This document shows, one piece after another, positions 48,065 to 59,002 of a stretch of 64,000 bases of DNA. The position numbers were made by a program, and so were the translations under genes. The stretch covers positions 3,848,501-3,912,500 of the forward strand of contig NC_084891.1 in the NCBI RefSeq assembly GCF_958979055.1, given 5' to 3'. The notes under the pieces were generated by a model that searched no databases, was not told where the DNA came from, and saw only the letters and a list, made by a program, of their open reading frames with translations. The stretch comes from Alnus glutinosa. Its lineage: Eukaryota; Streptophyta; Magnoliopsida; Fagales; Betulaceae. How positions within the stretch are numbered: position 1 is the first letter of the stretch; every line of letters begins with the position of its first letter.

Positions 48065-48635
48065 GGCGACTACCATAAAATATGAGGTTTTTTGACAGTT
48101 TCTTTGTGTTTGAGGAAATTCTCTCGATTTGTCCTTAATGCATATGGCATCAATGACTAGGTGGGCATGGCTTCCATATTTTAATTCCATTATAGCTTTT
48201 TTTATTTTTGTTTTTATTTTTTTTTATAATTGAGATCCCAGTTTTCTATTTGATAATATAGTCTTACTTATTTTATCTCCTTATGGTAAGTAATTGATTG
48301 ATATTGGAATTTGGCGGAAAGGAGAATTGAAATGGGGGGAAACTGGAAAGAGAGAGATGGATTAGAAAGGAGAAAAAGACGGTGGGTGATGTTTCCTTTG
48401 TCTAATTCTTTGTCTTTTTCTTCGTAATTTCTGACGAAATTATTTATCTATTATTAATACTGCACTGCACGTATTAAAACAAAAATAATAAAAGAGCAAA
48501 ATAAATGGAGTCCATCTGTACACGTGCATTTCTTCTCTTTCTATTTCATTATTTATCTCACCAACTATCGTTGTATTCACGATTTCAAAGGAAATATTGA
48601 TAATTTATTTTAGAGACAATTGTGCCATTATTTAA
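48065..48635. other. Intergenic, nothing recognised
   Basis: AT-rich spacer between the RNase H remnant and the MITE at 48636. No ORF, RNA gene or repeat end can be supported. Confidence 0.4.
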
Positions 48636-48954
48636 TGTAGTTAGCTTAAATTATAAATAGCTCTTTATAGTTAAATTTTATTAAAAATTTTAACAGATTT
48701 CATTAAGCGCCACATCAACATCAATAAAATAACGACACGTGTTGATCATAATAAAATAATATAAATTTATTAAAAATATAAATAAATAAAACTAAATTTT
48801 TAATTTTTTTTAAAAAAAAAATAGAAAAAGGGTGGCGAGTGAGGTGGCCGGGGTGGCACGCAGCCACCCCTAACCTGGTAGCCGCGTGCCCATTGGTTGG
48901 GGGTGGCCTAAGAGAAGGCTACCCAATTGGCAGCCATCCATTTTTTTCTTTTTC

Positions 48955-48997
<43 letters not shown>

Positions 48998-49156
48998 AAA
49001 TTTTATTTATTTATATTTTAATAGATTTATATTTTTTTTATTAAGATCGAAACGTGTCATCATCTTATTAGAACTAACGTGGCACCTAACAGAATCTATC
49101 AAAATTTTTAATAGAATTTGACTTTAAGGAGTAATTTGTAAATTAAGCCAACTACA
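48636..49156. mobile_element. Long-TIR MITE with GC-rich core
   Basis: Ends TGTAGTTAGCTTAAATTATA and, inverted, TGTAGTTGGCTTAATTTACA continue inward through CAAATTCTATT-type text, AACAGATT and GCCACAT/GCCACGT. The centre (48832-48925) is a GC-rich block with GGGTGGCG, GCAGCCACCCC and GGGGGTGGCC, followed by a (TA)n run at about 48957-48991. A partial copy is at 8946-9090. The right end abuts the hAT-like element at 49161. Confidence 0.7.
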
Positions 49157-49356
49157 AGTAAGGGTGTACAAGCGGGCGATTATTAACTGCTAATAACTGG
49201 TAACTACTAATTAATAACCGCCAATCGAAAAACTAGAAAATCAGAAGTAACTGCAATCGGATAATCGGGTACCCTGGTTGCGGTTACCGTTTATATGGTT
49301 TTAGAAAACTGGTTAATAACCGAATAACCGGTAACCAGTTTATATTTAAATTAAAA

Positions 49357-49393
<37 letters not shown>

Positions 49394-49559
49394 TTTAGAA
49401 TAATCGGGTAACATAAAAACATTCTGATTTCTTGAAAATGTGTGGGAATCCGACCTAAAAAAAAAATGAGAACCTATCTCCACTATGGCATCTGTGTTGG
49501 ATTGAGGAAATAAGATTTTTTTTTTATTTTTTTATTTTTTATTGTCATTTAGAAATTAC

Positions 49560-49916
49560 TTATAATCTAGCCGTGCACTTCCCTGAAGCCTGAAGGGAAT
49601 CATATCTGGGTCTTTTGATGCCATTCTCTTCCAATTGGATGAGGGTCACAGCTTGCTTTTCTATCATAGTAAAAGTGGTTGATGTCCAATCCAACACTTG
49701 ACTGTATGCATCTTTGATCTCATCAAAAACCTGCTTCTTCCTCTGGAAGCCCTGCTTTGTTAATCGAATGTCACATCTATGGCCGGACTCGTATTTTCTC
49801 AGCAATGATGGACCTTTTGAAGTGCATTCACATGTCCATCCTTCTACTCCTTTGATGTACTCGTAATGAGTATGTAGCCGTGGAAGTATATCTACTATAA
49901 TATGTATGAAAACCAA
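49560..49916 (-). CDS. Unidentified 118-aa ORF inside the hAT-like element
   Basis: The minus-strand frame gives 118 residues with normal-looking composition: EGWTCECTSKGPSLLRKYES, GHRCDIRLTKQGFQRKKQVF, LIQLEENGIKRPRYD. It is less AT-biased than its surroundings, and I do not recognise the protein. It has no hAT-transposase or reverse-transcriptase signature. It may be a fragment of a host gene captured by the element, or the last exon of something broken. No upstream exon was identified. Confidence 0.35.
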   Translation of the reverse strand: MVFIHIIVDILPRLHTHYEYIKGVEGWTCECTSKGPSLLRKYESGHRCDIRLTKQGFQRKKQVFDEIKDAYSQVLDWTSTTFTMIEKQAVTLIQLEENGIKRPRYDSLQASGKCTARL

Positions 49917-50442
49917 AATATATTGGATTTAAAAAAAAAAAAAAAAATCAACAATATATGAAAATCGGTTATCTAGTTAATAACCGAATAACCGGTGGTT
50001 AATAATAACCACAACTAGTCTATCGGTTACAGTTGCGATTATTAAAATGAGAATAATCGGGTATCCCAGTTGCGGTTGTAATTATAATAAAATAAGTTAA
50101 ATAACCGCAACTGCAACCGTGTTAGAGAATATATTGATACCGTATATTTCGGTATTCTCCATATATTGAAGGATTTGATTTAATCCTCATTAATTGTAAT
50201 TGATTATAATCAAATCAAATTTGAATACATTTAATTTTAATTTGATTATATTCTCTCTACATATCATTTTGTATTATCTCTATATCCTTATAAATAGAGA
50301 TGATTTGTATTGTAAATTAATCAAGCAATAAGAGCAACAATATAGCCTTTTGGGCTTCACTTTGTGGACGTAGGCCATAGACCGAACTACGTAAAATCTT
50401 TCGTCTCTCTTATTTTATTATTTCGCATTTTATTTCTTTTAA

Positions 50443-51125
50443 TGCTCCGTTTGTTTCGGCGTAAAATGATTTCTGGAAAATGATTTCGGCATTTTACAGT
50501 GTTTGGTAGGAGCGAAAATAATGGTCAACGAAAATCGTTTTCAGTTTGACCGTAAAAGCTTCTTTAATTTTCGGAAAACGATTTACGATTTTTAAAACCG
50601 TAAATCGTTTTCCGAAATTAAACTCTTCGTTCTTCCACACATGTTTGATATCCGATTGTCAGAATTTAGCAATTGTCGATCGTCGGAATCCAACCGGCGT
50701 CGGAGTCTGACAACATCCAGTCGCCTGTATCCTGTTGGCATCGAATGCCGGCCACTAGATTCCGGCCGGCTCTTGCTGGATCTGGCCAAAACGGCCAGGA
50801 TCCGACCGGATATGACCGGATCCTACTATTGATTGGGGCGGATCCGGAAGATTCCGGCCGGATCTGGCCAAAACGGCCAGGATCCGGCCGAATATGACTT
50901 GATCTGGCCAGATCTAGTCAAACTTTTTTGCCGGAATCTGGCAACGTCCGGTCGCCGTTGCCAGATTCCGGCGACATTTGCCAAACTCTGATTTTTGCAT
51001 TTTTGTAATTTTTTCGTGCTAGCCAAACACCAAAAAATATTTTCGAGAAAATCATTTTTTTTGAAAATGATTTCGTCGAAATTATTTTATGACAAAAATT
51101 ATTTTACGTCGAAACAAACGGAGCA
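50443..51125. mobile_element. MITE in the 5' LTR (TGCTCCGTTTGTTTCG ends)
   Basis: Left end TGCTCCGTTTGTTTCGGCGT, right end (reverse complement) TGCTCCGTTTGTTTCGACGT. It interrupts the 5' LTR relative to the 3' LTR. The ends are ordinary, but the centre (about 50640-50980) is GC-rich and built of repeated GGCCAAAACGGCCAGGATCC and CCGGCCGGATCTGG words. No ORF in it looks real. Confidence 0.8.
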
Positions 51126-51725
51126 AAAGATTTTCGGAGTTTTAGATTTTTTTTCATGGTATAAGAGCTATAGGCTAACGTCATTCTTCGATCCAATAGC
51201 GCGCGAACCTTTTTTTTTTATTCTGTTTTATTGTCTTCTCATTGTCTTATGTTTTTCCGCAAATTATTGTCAATTTCTCTGTAGTCAGAACACCCTAAAG
51301 GTTTTCCAATCTGTTCACCACATCATTCATCTGTTCGATCAATGCCCTTTGTTTCTCTTCTTTTATTTCTTTTGTTTTGTCAAACAGTGGTGTGCGTGAG
51401 TTGGAGATAAACTTTCCTCTAACCCATGCCACTTGTGTCTTATATGTTGTTGTTCAATCAGAGGAGCCCCCCAAAAATAAAAAATCACAGATCAATAATA
51501 TCAGATCTTGCTTCGCCTTCATCATTGTCGATCTACAGCAGCAACACCAACCTTGGCCCAATCATGCTGGCGCCCCCACCAACTGTGCACGATTTGATCA
51601 CCACCTCATCCGTGTTTTACATCCCACGGCGGATCTACGCCACCAAGCACCCCTCCGGCGATCTGCGCCGCTAGCAGCCCATAAAGATCCACCAGCTTCA
51701 TCCGCTTCTAAGCCACCATTCACCG

Positions 51726-53476
51726 TGATAGCGCGCCAAGCGGCTACGTGGATTTTTAAATTTATAAGTTTACCACTCGCAATAGTACGTATCGATTGTA
51801 CTATAGTAAGGGTGATCGAACCACGGAGATTATTGGATGTTTTGCGTAATAGGATATCTAAAGAGCGTATCTAACTTAATTTATCAACAAAAGTAAAAAC
51901 AAAAGTTGTAGAATTGAAGCTACAACGACAAGGTGAAAGAAATAAAAACGGAAATGAAATTGACTTAAAAGAAAACTTAGGGTGTTGATCCTATCCAATC
52001 CTCAACCTATGCAATACTTAAAGTCTATATGGATCTTCCTAACATGTTTGATATGAGCGCGTAATGGGCGTCAACCATTACGACGACCTCGACGTGAAAA
52101 CACTCTAGTTAAGATGGAATCATAAAGCACCTAGGTTTACATTAATCAACTTCACGTAAAGACTAAACTATAATTGAAAAGACATTTACTCTACCTAAGG
52201 TGTGGAGTGACTAATGTTCCCTAGCTTACTACTCTATAACACATCCTAATGAGTATACACAATACATGAAAACCCTAACTAGGCCACAATGACAAAATAT
52301 CTAGTTTCACACCAAATCATTCCACATAAAGTTAAACTACAATTGAAAGACAATTAGACTACCAAAGGGGTGAAATGATTGGTGTTCCCTAGCATACCCT
52401 TTAAGGTGACTCTAATGAGAAATCATACATCATGTCAAATAGCACCATTGAAAAAGACATCATTCTTGTTTCCAAGAATGTTGATTTTACTCAAGACTTC
52501 AAGAAAAACTCATAGACAAGTTAAACTATTTTTCATGAATAAATTTGATTGGAATCTTGATACCAAAACCTTTTAGCATGGGTTTCGATATCCTCTAGCC
52601 CTTAGCAATCATCAAACATCTAAAGAGAACCCTAAAAACCTCAAGAACACTTCATGGTTTTTGGATTGGATTTGGATCAAACCCTAAGACTAAATTAGCT
52701 AAACATGAATTTAAACTAATCTAAGCATGGAAATGAATGAAAACAATAAAGGAACAAAGGAGAAATGAATTGAAATCAACTATATTAAACTTAAAGAAAT
52801 TCGGATTACAAAAGATGAAGAAAATGAAGAACAAGCTAAGCTAGAACTTGAAATTAAGGAAAGGAAATTGTTCTCTAGAATTAAGCCTAGAAAACGTGCA
52901 TCAAAGTAAACTAAAACATGAAGAATTAAAGTGATACACCTGAGAAAATCCGAACAAACCCCAAAAGATGCATGTTCTAACCTAAAACCCTAATCTCATA
53001 TATATAGAGAATTGGATTTACAAAAGAACATCAAGAGCTAATCCTAGCCGCACAAACAGAGCTGGTCGGCGTCCATTTCTGTCCACAAAATCCAACTTAT
53101 GATTTGAATTGCATAAAGAATGCAAAGATCTGAAAATATCTGATTTTCTGGAAGTCGGCGAATTCGATCGATCGAAAATATGTCGATCGATCGAAGAGTC
53201 GATCGATCGAATTATTGCTGTACAAATAATCGATCGATCGAAATGCCTTGGACGATTCTTCATCTTCTCAGGATCTGCCTCAAGCTCTAGAAGTGACCAA
53301 AATGCCCTTGATGTATTTCTAGGTCTAATTCAAGAGTTTTGAATTAGATTTCAACTAAGACCTGAAAATAAGATAAAACACAAAAACTACAACAAAACGT
53401 TATATATATACAATACGAACTAGGTCTAACAAATGCAAATTAAGGGGTCTTGAATCGAATAATTCAAGACTTATCA
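51726..53476. mobile_element. Solo LTR with exact 5-bp target-site duplication
   Basis: The element starts TGATAGCGCGCC and ends GACTTATCA, so its termini are TGATA...TATCA. The duplication CACCG stands at 51721-51725 and again at 53477-53481. It is 1751 bp with no protein domains and no internal region, so I read it as a solo LTR (or a LARD-like fragment). It carries an array of GATCGATCGA palindromes at about 53160-53245. It is nested in the Copia-type element, which lies inside the hAT-like element. Confidence 0.75.
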
Positions 53477-54644
53477 CACCGCAGATCTATCCAGATTCGC
53501 TCCTGCAAGTCTTTTTTTGGTGTGTGTTTTGTTATCTTGTTTTGGGGTTATATTCTATCCAGAAGGTTCAACTTTGTTTCTTTGTATTGTGTACTCTCTC
53601 TCTAAAAGAGAAAAGAAGGTGTATTGTGTACTCTCTCTCTCTCTAAAAGCAAAAAAAAAAAAAAAAAAAAAAAGAGAAAGAAGAAAACTGATAAAAAAAA
53701 AATCAGTTTAAAGAAAAAAAAAAAAAATCATTCAAAAAGGCCAAAGTTGCCAAAATGTTTTTGGCACTTTGTTGGCCCGTTACTTGTATTCGGCCTTTGT
53801 GGTATTGTTTTAAACTCAGGCCCATTTCAATCCATAGTTGGCTTTTATTTTGGCTCATAGATGGCTTCACAATTCTTTTGGCATTTGAGGTATTCTTTAA
53901 AAACCCATGTCCATTTCAGCCTATAGTTGGCTCATTATCTTTGGCTCATAGATGACCCATTATGTGTTTAGCCTTTGAGGTACTACCCGAAACCTCGCTA
54001 CCTAGACTCATTTAGCCCACAATTGGCTCGAAGAAGATGAAGAAGATGAAGAAGAAGAAGGAAGAAGAAAAATAAGAAAGCTGTTCTCCAAATTGGGTTA
54101 TATTTGACCCAACATTAAAAAAAAAAAATAAAAAAATAAAAAAATAAAATAAAACTCAAGATTTTAGAATCTTCCACCTTGAGTTTGCAGGGGTATGTTA
54201 GAGAATATATTGATACCGTATATTATGGTACTCTCCATATATTGGAGGATTTGATTTAATCCTCATTAATTGTAATTGATTATAATCAAATCAGATTTGA
54301 ATACATTCAATTCTGATTTGATTATATTCTCTCTACATATCATTTTGTATTCTATCTATATCCCTATAAATATGAATAATTTGTATTGTAAATTAATCAA
54401 GCAATAAGAGCAACAATGTAGCCTTTTGGGCTTCACTCTGTGGACATAGGTCATAGACCGAACCACGTAAAATCTTTTGTCTCTTTTATTTTATTATTTT
54501 GCATTTTATTTCTTTTAAGTTTCAGATTTTTTTCAAACTGCTTGTACACCCCCTAACCACTTGAATCTCTAAATTAATTTTGATATCAGAGAAAGATTTA
54601 TAATTTAGGTTAACCACGGGACCAATGATGAAATTTTTCCTTTA

Positions 54645-55110
54645 TTTTAAGAGTAAATATATAATAAATTTTTGAATAAACGCACGACTTGAAATCACTT
54701 ATTCACTTTTTAATTTTCAACTTTCACTACTTAATTTTTTTGTGTATTCGAAAGAGGTCATTCGATAAGTTTTTCGTCCAATTTTTCTACATCTGTTAAT
54801 GCCACATCACTTTAAAAATATATATATATATATATTTTATTGTGTTATAAATTAAAATATAAAAAAGAAGAAAACAAGTCACTCTACACCAATGAGCATC
54901 CCCACCGCCCCAGCAGTGGAGGTGCCACCTGCCAGAGGTGATTTTATTTTGAAAAAAGTACACATGCTCTATCAAACTATCACTCTATTATCAATGTGTT
55001 ATCTCAAACTATCAAAAAATGTCAATGTCTCTCCTAAAGCCAATAAAAAGACAAAATAACCCTTAAAAACTTTCAATAGGACAAATATATTCTTATAAAT
55101 TCGAGAAAAA
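54645..55110. repeat. Fragments of two MITE families
   Basis: The stretch from about 54645 to 54840 resembles one arm of the 6540-7116 element (AATAAACGCACGACTTGAAA; GTTAATGCCACATCAC). A short GC-richer part with GGTGCCACC words follows, then from about 54949 an arm of the 9177-9773 family (CAAACTATCACTCTATTATC; CCAATAAAAAGACAAAATAA). Neither has its second end. Confidence 0.45.
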
Positions 55111-55147
55111 AAAATCTATTTTTTTAAAATAATTAATATATATACAT

Positions 55148-55334
55148 GAGGAATGCTAGAGTTCCTTCTAGTGTTCTTCTGGTGTCCATCTGGAATGACA
55201 TAAGTGTAATAAAAAAAAACTATATCTATGTCCTTTTGGATGATATGAATATAATTTTTTAATTTTTTTATTATATTTATGTCATTCCAGATGTAGACAT
55301 CAAAAGAACATTAAAATGAGCTATACCATTCCTA
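55148..55334. mobile_element. MITE with GAGGAATGCT-type ends
   Basis: The left arm GAGGAATGCTAGAGTTCCTT and CATCTGGAATGACATAA are mirrored at the right end (TTATGTCATTCCAGATG and CATTCCTA). The body is about 190 bp, non-coding. The flanks TATATACAT and TATATATGT agree at 7 of 9 positions. The terminal decamer equals that of the MITE at 38232-38393, although the interiors differ. Confidence 0.65.
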
Positions 55335-55394
55335 TATATATGTAAAACAAATAATTTTTTTTTTAGGAAAAAGAAAACAAGAAAAATGAAAATT

Positions 55395-55715
55395 CTAAGG
55401 GGTGGAACCCATCTCTTCCTTAAACACCGTTACACAGCCCAGAACATTGTACGCGCTGCTCCCAACCAAAGACAAGAAATCTGAAACATTGGGCACTGAC
55501 GAAGCCCAAAACCACCACCCACGGACCCACCTCTGCCATAACCAATACCTAGAGCCACAGAACCACCGCTCAATCACATCAACCAAGGCCCAGCCAAACC
55601 TCCCAAATCGGAACATGGGTTTCCTCACAACATATGCCTTTAAGAAACCCCTTGCTTCATCAGAGATGCCAGTCGGAATTTTATGAAATTCATGCTGATC
55701 ACCGATCAACAGCAT
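55395..55715 (-). CDS. Unidentified 106-aa ORF, possible captured gene fragment
   Basis: The frame contains a Trp/Arg/Gly-rich stretch (FGRFGWALVDVIERWFCGSR, RWVRGWWFWASSVPNVSDFL). The segment is clearly more GC-rich than its AT-rich surroundings, and a GGGTGGCCCGGGGTGGCC tract follows it at about 55743. I do not recognise the family. No splice partners, promoter or transposon ends were identified, so it may be a pseudogene fragment carried by an element. Low confidence. Confidence 0.25.
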   Translation of the reverse strand: MLLIGDQHEFHKIPTGISDEARGFLKAYVVRKPMFRFGRFGWALVDVIERWFCGSRYWLWQRWVRGWWFWASSVPNVSDFLSLVGSSAYNVLGCVTVFKEEMGSTP

Positions 55716-55779
55716 TTGGCTTGAAAACGAAAAACACCACTAGGGTGGCCCGGGGTGGCCGAAAGTGGGAATGTTAATG

Positions 55780-57086
55780 TAAGAGTATATTTGGATTATC
55801 TTGAAATTAAGAATTTTAAAAATAATATTAAAACAAAAAAGCTTCATGTTCGGCAAACTATTATGACTAAGGATTTGACTAGTTGCTACAATGTTTAGTA
55901 TATTTGCTAAGCACGGTAGCTCAACAATGCGTACATTATAAATTAATAATAATAATAAATAAATAAATAAAAACCATTTTGATTCTATCTCCTCATAGGG
56001 AATAGTGAAAAATAGATAAATGAAGATATTTTAATTGAAATAGTAAAAGTAGATATCTAAAATATTGAGTCGGATGTATATGCTTTGAAAAAGTTGATAG
56101 CTAAAATAGAAAAAAATAAATTATTCTTTAACAAAATGTTAGCTAAATATTTGTTAAATCGGATGTAAATACTCTAATAAAGCATGCACATGATTTTGAA
56201 AAATATGTGTTTTTTTTTAAAAATAAATAAATAAATGAAACAGTAAAAATGGATAGCTAAAAGCTTAAAATAGAAAGTAAAATGTAGGTGCTTTGAAAAA
56301 AAGTTGGTAGCTAATTGTTTTTTTTAATGTATTTTTTAGTGAAAATTAAGGGAAAATTTAAAGCCATGACAAGTAGATGCAAGGAAAAGGTCAAAGGGGT
56401 ATTAGTCGGTCTGAGGATTGGTGAGCCGGCCCATTTTCTTTCAGGCTTATATTATTGAAAGACATCCGACTGCATAACTCATATAAGTGTTTTGAAAGTT
56501 ATTTTTTATATTTTGATTTTTTTTTTAAAAAAAAAGTTTTTAAATGTGATATAAAGTTGAGAATTGTGGGATTCATTTTTTAAAAAAATATTATTTTTAG
56601 GGTCCATTTTAAAAAAGTTGTTTGGTAAATTAACTTTTAAAAAGCTTTGTATTTTTAAAGAAATATACACTAAACATGTTTGTTTTGAGAAATATACGAT
56701 TTTTATTTTTTATTTTTATTTTTTTTTTTAAATTTTGTGGAGGTTAACTTCTTTGTTATAAAATAATATAAGAGAAAGGTGGCCGCACCTCTCACCGAAT
56801 GAGTTGGGGTGGTCATTCCGCTATGCATCCTTTATTTTTTTTTTGGGTAGCCATGTAGCCATTTCTATCATTTTTTTTTTTTTAATTTTTTAATTTTTTA
56901 ATTTTTTAATTTTTTAATTTTTTAATTTTTATTTTTTGTAATTAACAAATCAACCTTCACACCTTACTAAATAAACACATGTTTTCATAAAGGGCATAAA
57001 TTTTCTAAAAACTGTGCATAAATTTTCTACAAAGCAGTTTTTAAAAAATTTTATACAACCCACATATAAAATTAACATGTGCCCTT
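55780..57086. other. Intergenic, AT-rich repeat debris
   Basis: No gene is supported. The sequence at 55990-56180 has MITE-like repeated words (GATAGCTAAAATAGAAA, TCGGATGTAAAT). A GC-rich block with GGTGGCCGCACC and GGGGTGGTCATT is at about 56778-56815. A tandem run of TAATTTTTT lies at about 56880-56930. Confidence 0.4.
56880..56930. repeat. Tandem TAATTTTTT-type array
   Basis: About six consecutive copies of a 9-base unit made of TAA and T-runs form a minisatellite-like tract in AT-rich intergenic DNA. Confidence 0.8.
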
Positions 57087-57429
57087 TGTTCCGGTTGTCC
57101 CACATCGGTTGTGGAAGGGGTTGGTGGTCAGTTTATAAGTGTGAGGGAAAGCCTCACCTCATAAGTTAGCTTTTGGGGTTGAGAGAGGCCCAAGACCACC
57201 TAACACTGGTATCAGAGCCTAGGTTTACCAACAAGTCTCGGACCCTATAATATGCGGGAGAAACGGGTTGTCCATGCTCCGACCCAAAGCCCGATGTGTG
57301 AGAGGGAGATTGTTGTGGTTGTCCCACATCGGTTGTGGAAGGGGTTGATGGTCAGTTTATAAGTGTGAGGGAAAACCTCACCTCATAAGCTAGCTTTTGA
57401 GGTTGAGAGAGGCCCAAGACCACCTAACA
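57087..57429 (+). mobile_element. Complete TRIM element with exact target-site duplication
   Basis: Two direct LTRs of 119 bp (57087-57205 and 57311-57429) begin TGTT..GGTTGTCCCACATC and end CCACCTAACA. After the first is the perfect primer-site text TGGTATCAGAGCC (initiator-Met tRNA). Just before the second is the purine tract GAGAGGGAGAT. The 5-bp duplication CCCTT flanks the whole at 57082-57086 and 57430-57434. The 105-bp middle has no ORF. The LTRs differ at only a few positions, so the insertion looks fairly young. Confidence 0.95.
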
Positions 57430-58920
57430 CCCTTTGACATGTGAGAAGCACGCGTTATTTTTATAGTATGTACTTCTTACAAGCTTTTTTAATAGCATTA
57501 ATAAAAAAAATGTGTATTTCTTACATGTTTAAATGATACATATTACTTTTATATGTAGGTTGTATGAATTCATAAAACATTAGCTGCCTAAAATGAATTG
57601 AAATTCTTTACAATTAGCTGTCTGAATTGTACGCAATTCAAGTGATTCCACCGAAAAGGGAACTGTAGGATATATCTACTGGTGGTATACAGGTGAGCGG
57701 TGCACCTCGAATTGTTTGGAATAGATGAGGAGAAATGATAGATAAAAACGTTCAACCGTCTTCTGTCTGTCATTTTTTATTCAAAAAGTGTATTTTAATT
57801 AAAAAAATAAAAAAATGATAAAATAATATATATTGTTTTATTAAAAAGTGACTGACATGGATGTTCTTTGTCTATCATCTCTCATAGATGAGCCATGCAT
57901 GTAATCCAATCGCATAGGATCCTTATCCGACCAAAACAGTTGATCCATAAACTGATAGGTGTCGGGCACGCACAGGTGAGATGGATAATGAAGGCAGAAG
58001 GAAGGAGATTCTCTTGCTGTGAGGGGGACCAGACCCGCCCCACCGGCCTAAAGCAGCTCTCCTATTTAGCACTCCAATTTCCTTTTCTGTTTATAACCAA
58101 CAATATTATTTCAGTTATTCTTTTTCCTCTATTTTTCTGTTGACAATGAGGACACGTTTGAGCGTCTATCTCTCGGGGTAGGCCCATCTAAGAGTCTTGC
58201 TGTCTTGGCTAGGGGCTCACAATTCTCTGTGGGCTGACACTGGCTTTGAGGCCCACCATATATTCCTTCGATAGACCGATTTGAGCAAAATATTATTCCT
58301 AACACAAACATTAATGGAAGATAGAGCATATACGCTTGGTTCGCTAGATCATAATTCTCTTCATATTTCAAGCGAAACCAAAAAGATTTATTTTATAATA
58401 TCTAATAATATATATATTGTCACAACATCATTTAAAATTTGAAATGATTATGACACCATGTTTAAATGACGTGGCACTACGTAGGCCGTTAAATCTTGAT
58501 CATAAAATCTAATGGTGTAAATGTAGGTTGCCATATTATTTAACATTTTAAATGATGTGGCATTATAAACTGTGAACATCATTAAATGCACGCAACAAAA
58601 TAAAAAAATGTCTTTATTTATATATTAATTATGAAATATATATATATGGTAATATGTCTGGCCACATTGAAGTTGTTCGTCTGGATCTGCGAGGAATCAG
58701 AATGAGGGTAAAAAGGTATAAACGAAAAATGATAAATGCGAGCAGATGCATGCATGCATGGGACAACAATTCACATGGATTTCATGGGTGTTTGTTTAAC
58801 CGTCAGCATCAAAAATTCTTTTGGGTCTCGCTCTAACGAATTTTTTCGATTGTGAGAATGCATCACAAATGATTTGCATGGTAATTCCACAACATTTAAA
58901 AGTAAAACTATGGCATGAGT
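57430..58920. other. Intergenic, no gene recognised
   Basis: Mixed sequence. Around 57890-58380 base composition is more balanced, but no ORF matches a known family. An inverted AT-rich MITE-like pair (ATTTAAAATTTGAAATGATT / AACATTTTAAATGATG) occurs at about 58430-58570. Confidence 0.35.
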
Positions 58921-58927
58921 CAAAAGA

Positions 58928-59002
58928 TTGTGTACCACGAAAATTAAATTGAAGTTGAATGGATATATATTGTGTACCACGAAAATTAAATTGAAGTTGA
59001 AT

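Larger units (their letters stand above)
50120..54535 (+). mobile_element. Non-coding Copia-type LTR retroelement
   Basis: The two LTRs begin TGTTAGAGAATATATTG and end TTTTTTTCA: 5' LTR 50120-51156 (about 350 bp without the inserted MITE), 3' LTR 54196-54535 (340 bp). After the 5' LTR is TGGTATAAGAGCT, a degenerate initiator-Met primer site. Before the 3' LTR is a polypurine-type tract within GAGTTTGCAGGGGTA. The 5-bp flanks are AACCG (50115-50119) and AACTG (54536-54540), one transition apart. Between the LTRs I find no gag, protease, integrase or reverse transcriptase, so it is non-autonomous. It also contains a solo LTR (51726-53476). Confidence 0.85.
49161..54553. mobile_element. hAT-like non-autonomous element (outer layer of nested stack)
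   Basis: The left terminus AGGGTGTACAAGCGG and the right terminus (CTGCTTGTACACCCCCT) are inverted repeats. The inside near both ends is rich in AACCGGTTATTAACCG-like words. The element is split by a Copia-type LTR element at 50120-54535, which landed 18 bp from its right end. The right TIR now reads CTG where CCG is expected, because that triplet is part of the LTR element's duplicated target. I could not find a matching 8-bp duplication outside it. Confidence 0.65.

Noticed and set aside
50641..50980. GC-rich ORFs (50592-51026) as a gene
   Set aside because: They lie in the internally repetitive core of a MITE, occur in several frames on both strands, and match no protein family.
51377..51874. 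165-aa ORF in the Copia-type element
   Set aside because: It crosses the boundary of the nested solo LTR at 51726, so it cannot be an original frame; no gag or pol motif is present.
53160..53245. Regularly repeated GATCGATCGA words as a CRISPR-like array
   Set aside because: The repeats are short palindromes with irregular spacers inside a plant LTR, in a eukaryotic genome.
49153..54561. 8-bp target-site duplication for the hAT-like element
   Set aside because: The flanks TACAAGTA and AACCACTT do not match, so the superfamily call rests on the inverted ends only.
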